Of a stretch of DNA of 8,471 nucleotides, positions 1-6,208 are shown one piece after another; within the stretch, counting starts at the first letter, position 1, and each line of letters starts with the position of its first letter. The translations under genes and the position numbers were made by a program. The notes beneath the pieces are model-generated. The model was not told the origin of the DNA. It ran no database searches and was given only the letters and a program-made list of their open reading frames with translations. The DNA lies in contig CAJUIE010000075.1 in assembly GCA_910586375.1 (NCBI GenBank), positions 1 to 8,471 on the forward strand. Direction: 5' to 3'. This stretch comes from an uncultured Alistipes sp. GTDB taxonomy: Bacteria; Bacteroidota; Bacteroidia; Bacteroidales; Rikenellaceae.

Positions 1-152
1 GACGGGAACGCCTGCGGGAACCCGACAAAACAAAATACGAAATATATGACGCAATCAAAACGAGTTTGCCGAATTGCAGCGATGGAACAGAAACGCAAGC
101 TGCGAGACCGAAAAGCGAACAAACCAAAAATGAAGCTATAAACTTAAATTGA
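1..152 (+). CDS. C-terminal tail of a probable relaxase/mobilization protein (partial at left edge)
   Basis: Reading frame +3 is open from the left edge to a TGA at 150-152 and gives 49 residues. The first part (around KYEIYDAIKTSLPNCSD) resembles, from memory, a stretch seen near the C-terminus of Bacteroidetes MobA/MobB-type relaxases, which nick oriT to start plasmid or element transfer. The last ~24 residues are polar and low in hydrophobics and match nothing I know. In relaxases as I remember them, this stretch is followed by roughly 100 more residues that are absent here, so the gene may be truncated or frameshifted. Position supports the call: a membrane/coiled-coil gene of the kind often found after Bacteroidales relaxases follows within 10 nt. 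The competing frame +1 is also open to 141 but looks less protein-like. Family assignment is tentative. Confidence 0.35.
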   Translation, partial: RERLREPDKTKYEIYDAIKTSLPNCSDGTETQAARPKSEQTKNEAINLN

Positions 153-161
153 CAATTTGTT

Positions 162-266
162 ATGAAAGAAAATAATGTTGTGATGTCTTATGAAATGTAT
201 GAAGACTTCAAGGAGACAATGGTTAAAACCATTAAGACCGAACTATCGGTGAAAAATAATCAATAG
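162..266 (+). pseudogene. 5' fragment of an amber-split mobilization-associated gene (34 codons)
   Basis: An ATG at 162 opens a 34-codon frame (MKENNVVMSYEMYEDFKETM...) ending at TAG 264-266. The same frame then stays open from 267 to the stop at 870-872. Only this one TAG separates the short ORF from the 3' ORF, which has no ATG of its own near its beginning. The start gives a natural N-terminus (Met, charged residues, then a helix with a Tyr/Glu/Met pattern), and the spacing to the preceding gene is 9 nt. The simplest reading is one gene of 237 codons, including the internal TAG and the final stop, hit by a nonsense mutation. Alternatives are a separate tiny peptide, a sequencing error at 264-266, or amber readthrough. 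Confidence 0.5.
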
Positions 267-278
267 GGCGATAACGAC

Positions 279-872
279 TTGTCGCAACGAATAGAACAAA
301 TCATTCGTTGCGAACAGGAGCGACATCGGGCAATAACCCAGCTTGCCGGACGATTGGAAAGCATCGAACGAAGCAATGCAAACACACAGAACGGTATAGA
401 CAATCTGCAAACAGCTGTCGAAGCAATCGAAATCCCCGCCGAACTGCCGCCGAGAATAACGCAACACCGAATATCACTCGCCATCGAATCGAAAGGAGTA
501 TTTTGGGCGATGATAGGAATGATGACGGCAATCGTGTTGCTTTGTACGATGCTGTATTGGACTGCAAGACCGAACTACGACCGTATCGACAACGACCTGA
601 AATACCGCTATGTCAAAATGAAAGGCGAAGCGATACCCGAACGCATCGCCGAACTGGAAGACCTATTCGAACTAAACTGCGACAACGCCAAAATCCGAGA
701 GATGAAAAGAGATGTAGAAGAATATGAACGAACCATACAACGCAAAATGCAATTAGAAGAACAAGCAAGGCTCAAAGAACGGGAAGCCGCACATTTAACC
801 GACAAGGCCAACTCGATAAAAAAAGAAATAATTATATCGCATGCTCACAGCTTGCAGTTGCGCAACAACTAA
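279..872 (+). CDS. Membrane-anchored coiled-coil protein of a mobilization module (body of the amber-split gene)
   Basis: Counted from the non-ATG start TTG at 279, the frame gives 197 residues. Residues 1-50 are a Glu/Gln/Arg-rich helix likely to form a coiled coil. Residues 73-94 (GVFWAMIGMMTAIVLLCTML) form one clear transmembrane helix. Residues 100-185 are a second charged, coiled-coil-like region containing NDLKYRYVKMKGEA, a motif I associate from memory with a protein encoded next to relaxases in Bacteroidales mobilizable elements. Its role in transfer is not established. The TTG start is doubtful: the same frame runs back past TAG 264-266 to an ATG at 162, so this is probably the larger part of a broken gene. 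The first in-frame ATG inside it is at 510, which would lose the N-terminal coiled coil. The last ~14 residues (IIISHAHSLQLRNN) overlap the palindrome in the following promoter. Confidence 0.55.
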   Translation: MSQRIEQIIRCEQERHRAITQLAGRLESIERSNANTQNGIDNLQTAVEAIEIPAELPPRITQHRISLAIESKGVFWAMIGMMTAIVLLCTMLYWTARPNYDRIDNDLKYRYVKMKGEAIPERIAELEDLFELNCDNAKIREMKRDVEEYERTIQRKMQLEEQARLKEREAAHLTDKANSIKKEIIISHAHSLQLRNN

Positions 873-889
873 ATAATTTACTATATTTG
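857..889 (+). promoter_or_regulatory. Promoter of the hsdR-hsdS-prrC-hsdM operon with palindromic operator candidate
   Basis: TATATTTG at 882-889 fits the Bacteroidetes -7 consensus TAnnTTTG. GTTG at 857-860 can serve as the -33 element, 21 bp upstream. The -33 region is embedded in a perfect 10-bp palindrome, GTTGCGCAAC (857-866), which could be a repressor operator. Predicted initiation falls near 893-896, just at the 5' end of the hairpin at 896-918 and about 35 nt before the hsdR ATG. The next gene starts are fused end to end, so this is likely the main promoter of the whole operon. It overlaps the last codons of the upstream gene. Confidence 0.6.
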
Positions 890-895
890 TATTTG

Positions 896-918
896 ATTGG
901 GAGTATTGTAATCCCAAT
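896..918 (+). promoter_or_regulatory. 5'-UTR hairpin ahead of hsdR
   Basis: ATTGGGA (896-902) and TCCCAAT (912-918) are exact inverted copies around a 9-nt loop. The hairpin would sit at or within a few bases of the predicted transcript 5' end and ends 9 nt before the hsdR ATG. No U-tract follows, so it is not an intrinsic terminator. It could protect the mRNA 5' end or influence ribosome access. The hsdR start has no Shine-Dalgarno sequence; the leader just before it is A-rich (919-927), as is usual in Bacteroidetes. Confidence 0.5.
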
Positions 919-927
919 AAAAACTAT

Positions 928-3903
928 ATGGGTCGAGAAAAACAAATAGAAGATAGTTTTATTCGGAAGCTGACCGAACAATTAAAATATGTCTATCGTG
1001 ATGATATTCACGACAGAAATGCGCTTGTGGCTAATTTCAGGCAGAAATTCGAGACTTTGAATCGTGTGAAATTGTCCGATTCGGAATTCGATCGACTGCT
1101 CGAAGAGATCATCAATCCCGATGTTTTTGCTTCTTCCAAGAGGTTGCGCGAACGAAATACGTTCACGCGCGAAGACGGAACACCGTTACAATACACGCTG
1201 GTCAATATCAAGGATTGGTGCAAGAACGATTACGAGGTAATCAACCAACTTCGGATGAATACCGACAACAGCCATCACCGTTACGATGTCATTCTGCTGA
1301 TTAACGGCATTCCGGTTGTGCAAGTCGAGTTGAAGGCTTACGATGTCAGTCCGCGGCGAGCCATGCAACAAATCGTGGATTACAAAAACGATCCGGGGAA
1401 TGGTTACACCAAGTCCCTGCTCTGTTTTATCCAGTTGTTCATCGTCAGTAACCAAAGCAATACTTACTATTTCACGAATAACAACAACCAGCATTTTTCG
1501 TTCAATGCCGACGAGCAATTTCTTCCGGTATATCAATATGCGACGGAGCGAAATACGAAGATAACCAACCTCGATGCCTTTTCGAGTGCTGTGCTTGCCA
1601 AGTGCGAACTCGGCAAGATGATTAGCCTCTATATGGTACTGGTCGCAAGCGAGCAAAAATTGCTGATCATGCGTCCGTATCAGATTTATGCCGTAAAAGC
1701 GATTATGGATTGCGTGCATGAGAACCGCGGCAACGGCTATATCTGGCATACGACGGGCAGCGGTAAAACGCTCACTTCGTTCAAGGCTTCCACGTTGATG
1801 AAAGACAATCCGGACATCGACAAATGTCTGTTTGTTGTAGACCGAAAAGATTTGGATCGTCAAACCCGCGAGGAGTTCAACAAATTTCAGGAAAATTGCG
1901 TCGAGGAGAACACCAATACGGAAACTCTGGTGCGACGGATGTTGTCGGACGATTACGCCGACAAGGTGATCGTCACAACCATCCAGAAGCTGGGGATAGC
2001 CCTTGATCCGAAACACAAGAAGAACTATCAGGAGCGTCTGAAACCGTTGAGGAACAAACGAATCGTATTTATCTTCGACGAATGCCACCGCTCTCAATTC
2101 GGTTATAATCACAAGGCGATTAAAGAGTTTTTTCCGAACTCGCAATTATTCGGATTTACCGGCACACCAATCTTTGAGAGAAACTCCGTGCAGACACAAG
2201 TGGACGGAGAGGAGAAATCGTATAAGACGACTGCCGATATCTTCGAGAAGCAGTTGCACGCCTATACGATTACTCATGCGATCGACGACAAAAACGTACT
2301 ACGTTTTCACATAGATTATTTCAAACCCGACGGCGAAAACCAGCTGGCCGGCAGCACGATTACGAAGCGAGCGATTGCGGAAGCGATATTAAGTCGTCAC
2401 GATGCGGCTACGGACTCTCGCAGGTTCAATGCCATCATGGCAACCGGCAGCATAGATGACGCAATCGAATATTATGATTTGTTTCAGACAATTCAGCAGG
2501 AACGGCAAGCGAAAGATATCGAATACGAACCGCTGAATATCGCTTGCGTCTTCTCGCCTCCGGCCGAAGGCAACAAGGATGTGCAGCAGATTCAGGAGGA
2601 TTTGCCCCAAGAGCGTTTCGACAACCAGAAAGACCCCGACAAAAAGAAAGCCGCTTTGGGCCGGATCATCGATGGCTACAATCGGCAATACGGCACGAAT
2701 CACGCGATTACGGAGTTCGATGCCTATTATCAAGATATTCAAGGTCGAATCAAATCGCAGAAATACAGCAATAAGGACGTTCCGCACAAGGACAAAATCG
2801 ACCTCACCATCGTTGTCGACATGCTGTTGACCGGATTCGACTCCAAGTATCTCAACACGCTGTATGTCGATAAGAATCTGAAATGGCATGGTCTGATTCA
2901 GGCTTTTTCGCGCACGAACCGTATTCTAAACGATACAAAACCTTACGGAAACATTCTCGATTTCCGATGTCAGGAGGCCGCGGTCGACGAAGCGATCGCC
3001 CTTTTCTCCGGAGAGAAAACCGAGGAAGATCCCAAGCGCATCTGGTTGGTCGATCCGGCTCCGAAGGTGATCGAGAAATACGAAAAGGCCATTTCCGAAT
3101 TGGAGACGTTCATGCAGTCGCATGGCGTGGAGTGCAAACCCGAAGAGGTAAACAACCTCCGCGGCGACGAAGCGCGCGCCGGGTTTATCAACTGCTTCAA
3201 GGAGGTACAGCGGCTCCGCACGCAGCTGGAACAATATACGGATATTCAGTCGGACGATAAGGCCAAAATCGAATCGTTGTTGCCCGAAGATACGCTCCGG
3301 GCATTCAGAGGCATGTATCTCGATACCGCCCGGCAGTTGAAAAAGCGACGCGAAAAGCGGGGCGGAGAACCCGTAAATCCGCAAATCGAGGAGCTCGATT
3401 TCGAATTCGTGCTGTTCGCCTCGGCAATCATCGATTATGACTATATCATGGCGCTTATCGCCCGATACACGCACCGCAGCACGGCCCAAAAGCGAATTAC
3501 GAAAGAGCAGCTTATCGCACTCGTTGCATCGAGTGCGAATTTGATGGAGGAGAAGGAGGACATCGTCGCCTACATCGAGAGCCTCGACGAGATCAACGGC
3601 AAAACCGAGCAGGAGATTAAGGATGGCTACGAACTTTTCAAAGCGGAGAAGTATAAAAAAGACATTACGGCCATAGCCGCCAAATACGGATTGGAGTTTT
3701 CAGCGCTGGATGCGTTCGTCAGGGAGATCGTCGAGCGCGAAGTCTTCGACGGCGAAAAACTCGGCGACCTGCTCGCCCCGCTTGGCTTGGGTTGGAGAGA
3801 GCGTACCAAAAAGGAGTTGGCGTTGATGGACGATCTGGTTCCCATGTTGAAACGGCTGGCCGATGGCCACGAAATATCAGGACTTTCGGCTTATGAAAAC
3901 TAA
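928..3903 (+). CDS. hsdR: Type I restriction enzyme, restriction/translocation subunit HsdR (type IC-like)
   Basis: This 991-residue protein is the motor and nuclease subunit of a type I restriction enzyme. It translocates DNA using ATP and cuts it far from the unmethylated recognition site. The N-terminal PD-(D/E)xK nuclease shows D120, then E134-L-K136, followed by the Q148-x-x-x-Y152 motif of type I HsdR nucleases. The superfamily 2 helicase motor follows: Walker A TTGSGKT (275-281), Walker B DECH (384-387), motif III TGTP (411-414), motif V around LLTGFDS (633-639) and motif VI QAFSRTNR (658-665). Residues ~690-991 are the mainly helical C-terminal part that contacts the methylase core. 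Length and motif spacing suit the EcoR124 (type IC) group, about 1000 residues. All catalytic residues expected are present and the frame is uninterrupted. It is first in the operon and overlaps hsdS by 11 nt. Confidence 0.96.
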   Translation: MGREKQIEDSFIRKLTEQLKYVYRDDIHDRNALVANFRQKFETLNRVKLSDSEFDRLLEEIINPDVFASSKRLRERNTFTREDGTPLQYTLVNIKDWCKNDYEVINQLRMNTDNSHHRYDVILLINGIPVVQVELKAYDVSPRRAMQQIVDYKNDPGNGYTKSLLCFIQLFIVSNQSNTYYFTNNNNQHFSFNADEQFLPVYQYATERNTKITNLDAFSSAVLAKCELGKMISLYMVLVASEQKLLIMRPYQIYAVKAIMDCVHENRGNGYIWHTTGSGKTLTSFKASTLMKDNPDIDKCLFVVDRKDLDRQTREEFNKFQENCVEENTNTETLVRRMLSDDYADKVIVTTIQKLGIALDPKHKKNYQERLKPLRNKRIVFIFDECHRSQFGYNHKAIKEFFPNSQLFGFTGTPIFERNSVQTQVDGEEKSYKTTADIFEKQLHAYTITHAIDDKNVLRFHIDYFKPDGENQLAGSTITKRAIAEAILSRHDAATDSRRFNAIMATGSIDDAIEYYDLFQTIQQERQAKDIEYEPLNIACVFSPPAEGNKDVQQIQEDLPQERFDNQKDPDKKKAALGRIIDGYNRQYGTNHAITEFDAYYQDIQGRIKSQKYSNKDVPHKDKIDLTIVVDMLLTGFDSKYLNTLYVDKNLKWHGLIQAFSRTNRILNDTKPYGNILDFRCQEAAVDEAIALFSGEKTEEDPKRIWLVDPAPKVIEKYEKAISELETFMQSHGVECKPEEVNNLRGDEARAGFINCFKEVQRLRTQLEQYTDIQSDDKAKIESLLPEDTLRAFRGMYLDTARQLKKRREKRGGEPVNPQIEELDFEFVLFASAIIDYDYIMALIARYTHRSTAQKRITKEQLIALVASSANLMEEKEDIVAYIESLDEINGKTEQEIKDGYELFKAEKYKKDITAIAAKYGLEFSALDAFVREIVEREVFDGEKLGDLLAPLGLGWRERTKKELALMDDLVPMLKRLADGHEISGLSAYEN

Positions 3904-5107
3904 CGAAAAAGATACAAAACAAGGGGTAGTTCCAGCCTTGCGGTTTCCGGAGTTTAAAACCTTGGCTCCGTGGCAAACCGACACCGTTGATAATCTTGTA
4001 TCAACAATTACTCCCCCATGTAAATTAAACACATCAGAATACCAAAAAACCGGAGAATATCCTATAGTCGACCAATCCCAAGATTTATATTGCGGATGGA
4101 CAAATAATCAATCAGCAGTAATATTCCAACATTTTCCATTGATTATTTTCGGAGATCATACTTGTGTAATAAAATTAATTAACAGACCTTTTGCACAAGG
4201 CGCTGATGGAATCAAGATTCTGAAATCAAGAGGACTCGTTGATCCACATTTCCTATATCAATGTTTGGAAAATAAACCAATTACTCAAGAAAGTTATAAG
4301 AGACATTTCGCCTTATTAAGGAGCAAAATCATTGCTTATCCACCAAAAAAAACAAGGGAGCAGCAAAAAATCGCTGATTGTTTATCTTCGATAGATGCGT
4401 TGATAAAGGCTGCCGAGAACAAGATAGATGAGTTGAAAGCCCATAAAAAAGGCTTGATGCAACAACTATTCCCCGCCGAAGGGAAAACGGTTCCTGCTCT
4501 TCGTTTCCCTGAATTTCAAAATGCAGGAGAATGGACAAAAATTAGTTTCGGAGAACTGACATATAAAGTTAGCAAGAAGAATAAAACTGGCAAACGATAT
4601 CCTATCTATTCTATAAATAACAAACAAGGCTTTATTCGGCAAGAAGAGCAATTTACTGGAGTGGACAGTAATGATCGAGGATATGACTTGTTCCTATACA
4701 ACATTGTTGGTAGCAAAACATTTGCATATAATCCGGCAAGAATAAATGTCGGATCAATTGGATATAGCGGTGATTTGAAAGATGTTATTATCAGTTCGCT
4801 ATACGTATGTTTTAAGACAAGCGAAACGGTTAATGACGAATTTCTTCTAAAATATTTTGAGACCGAGTCTTTTAAAAAAGCTGTATTAAATAGCGTAGAA
4901 GGTGGCATTAGAAGTTATCTTTTCTATGACAATTTCGCCAAGATCAATTTATATTTACCACCTAATTATGATACTGCTGAGCAGCAAAAAATCGCCGATT
5001 GCCTCTCCTCTGTCGACAATTTGATTATGGCCCAAACGAATCGACTCGAAGCCCTCAGAAACCACAAAAAAGGGCTGATGCAGCAACTATTCCCAAACAT
5101 AGAATAG
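3893..5107 (+). CDS. hsdS: Type I restriction-modification specificity subunit HsdS
   Basis: HsdS binds the bipartite DNA target and sets the specificity of both methylation and cleavage. The 404-residue protein has the classic two-half layout: target recognition domain 1 (~25-150), a central conserved helical region (156-194, starting EQQKIADCLSS and ending KKGLMQQLFP), target recognition domain 2 (~210-358) and a second copy of the conserved helix (363-401). PALRFPEF also occurs at the start of each half (residues 14-21 and 201-208). I chose ATG 3893: it gives the usual short lead-in to PALRFPEF, overlaps the hsdR stop by 11 nt and has AGGA at 3879-3882. An in-frame ATG at 3863 would add 10 residues inside hsdR. 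The recognition domains are AT-rich next to hsdR, as expected for horizontally exchanged domains. The DNA target cannot be read from sequence. Confidence 0.95.
   Translation: MKTNEKDTKQGVVPALRFPEFKTLAPWQTDTVDNLVSTITPPCKLNTSEYQKTGEYPIVDQSQDLYCGWTNNQSAVIFQHFPLIIFGDHTCVIKLINRPFAQGADGIKILKSRGLVDPHFLYQCLENKPITQESYKRHFALLRSKIIAYPPKKTREQQKIADCLSSIDALIKAAENKIDELKAHKKGLMQQLFPAEGKTVPALRFPEFQNAGEWTKISFGELTYKVSKKNKTGKRYPIYSINNKQGFIRQEEQFTGVDSNDRGYDLFLYNIVGSKTFAYNPARINVGSIGYSGDLKDVIISSLYVCFKTSETVNDEFLLKYFETESFKKAVLNSVEGGIRSYLFYDNFAKINLYLPPNYDTAEQQKIADCLSSVDNLIMAQTNRLEALRNHKKGLMQQLFPNIE
4358..4474 (+). repeat. hsdS: hsdS conserved-region repeat, copy 1
   Basis: These 39 codons (HsdS residues 156-194) encode the central helical spacer and are repeated at 4979-5095. 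The first 23 bases differ from the second copy at one position only (22/23), and the block near the end (from 4442) is also nearly identical at the same 84-nt offset. The middle codons have diverged. Such paired conserved regions hold the two recognition domains at a fixed spacing. They are also the usual crossover points for swapping recognition domains. Confidence 0.8.
4979..5095 (+). repeat. hsdS: hsdS conserved-region repeat, copy 2
   Basis: This is the second copy of the 39-codon conserved helix (HsdS residues 363-401), in direct orientation and 621 nt downstream of copy 1, so in phase. Recombination between the two copies would delete one recognition domain and leave an in-frame half-length HsdS. 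Confidence 0.8.
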
Positions 5108-6208
5108 ATGAATGTTAATATGGAACAATTAGCAACAAAAATAGCCAGACTGAAAAAGAACATTGTTCTTATATACGCATTCAATGGCACAGGGAAAACA
5201 CGCTTATCTGTTGCCTATAAAAACATTACAAAGAAAAACAACAAAGGCAATCATGCCGGTGTCTATTATAATGCATATAGCGAGGACCTATTTATTTGGA
5301 GAAACGAGGAGAGGAATATCCGATTAATAATTCAGCCGAGTACACTCAATCTATATCATCAGTCATTTAATGAGAATAAATTAAGAGAACATCTAACGCC
5401 TTATAAGCCTAAATTCGATTTCCGATTCCATCTTTATCCGGATGCCGCACAAGGTATCGAGTTTGTACAATTTTTTGTAAAAAAAGATGAAGCGGCAAAA
5501 GAGGACGATGCACAAGGAAACGAGGATATCCCTATCAAAATCTCTCGAGGTGAACAACAGATATTTATCTGGTGTTTTTTTCTTGCCTTGTTCGATATAG
5601 ACGGATTGACGGGTGAAGGAAAACAATCGCAGCACTTCTTTATCGACGATCCCGTTTCGAGTTTGGACGACCATAATATTTTCATTACGGTCTCATCGAT
5701 TATGGATCTAATCGATCGTCATTTCAAGAATCGAAAAATCATTATCACGACACATCACATCGGACTATTCTCGATTTTATGCGACTGGATCAAGAAGGGA
5801 GAAAAGGCATCCTCGTACAAAGATGAGGTGCAGTTATATATTTTGAAAAAAGACGAAGCTGACATCGACTTCCACAGCCCCAACAACGAAGTTTTTCTAT
5901 ATCATTTGGAATTGCTGCAAATACTCAAAAAGGCGATTGACGACGACCGAATCTACGCATATCATTTCGCATTGTTGCGGCAAATTTTGGAGAATATAGC
6001 ATCGTTTTTGGGTGTCGGCAGATTCGCATATGTTTTGGAACAAATCGGACTGACCGATACGGACGAAGTAGCTCGTATTGTCAACACGTTGTCTCATAAA
6101 ACCGTTTTCAGATATGAGGCCAAAGAGTTAGTTCCCGACAATAAGGAACTATTCAAAAAGATTTTCAATGGAATAATAACTAAATATAACTTCGTATTAC
6201 ACGTATAA
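5108..6208 (+). CDS. prrC: PrrC-type anticodon nuclease (phage-exclusion tRNA ribonuclease)
   Basis: The 366-residue protein matches E. coli PrrC as I remember it. The N-terminal ABC-type NTPase has Walker A AFNGTGKT (24-31), a conserved NAYSEDLFIW stretch (55-64), signature-like KISRGEQQ (144-151), Walker B and D-loop FFIDDPVSSLDD (177-188) and an H-loop TTHH (His216). The C-terminal ribonuclease region has R291-QIL-E295 in LLRQILENIASFLG and H330 in NTLSHKTV. These align with the PrrC catalytic triad Arg320-Glu324-His356. E. coli PrrC cleaves tRNA-Lys at the wobble position when a phage disables the associated type IC enzyme, and is otherwise silenced by it. It is not RloC: there is no long coiled coil and no CxxC zinc hook. 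The gene begins directly after the hsdS stop (TAGATG) with no visible ribosome site, implying coupling. An ATG at 5120 is an alternative start. The tRNA target here is not proven. Confidence 0.9.
   Translation: MNVNMEQLATKIARLKKNIVLIYAFNGTGKTRLSVAYKNITKKNNKGNHAGVYYNAYSEDLFIWRNEERNIRLIIQPSTLNLYHQSFNENKLREHLTPYKPKFDFRFHLYPDAAQGIEFVQFFVKKDEAAKEDDAQGNEDIPIKISRGEQQIFIWCFFLALFDIDGLTGEGKQSQHFFIDDPVSSLDDHNIFITVSSIMDLIDRHFKNRKIIITTHHIGLFSILCDWIKKGEKASSYKDEVQLYILKKDEADIDFHSPNNEVFLYHLELLQILKKAIDDDRIYAYHFALLRQILENIASFLGVGRFAYVLEQIGLTDTDEVARIVNTLSHKTVFRYEAKELVPDNKELFKKIFNGIITKYNFVLHV

Noticed and set aside
146..158. AAATT-GAC-AATTT inverted repeat before ATG 162
   Set aside because: The arms are short and pure A/T and have no supporting context. 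Chance is the likely explanation.
1186..2145. 319-residue open frame on the minus strand
   Set aside because: It lies wholly inside hsdR, which carries every expected nuclease and helicase motif in its own frame. The antisense product shows no recognisable domain.
2926..3489. 187-residue minus-strand frame, and other antisense frames under hsdR, hsdS, prrC and hsdM
   Set aside because: These are shadows of well-supported genes, without motifs, promoters or sensible starts.
3863..3892. Upstream in-frame ATG for hsdS
   Set aside because: It would add ten residues deep inside hsdR with no ribosome site. ATG 3893 gives the usual lead-in and the short overlap with the hsdR stop.
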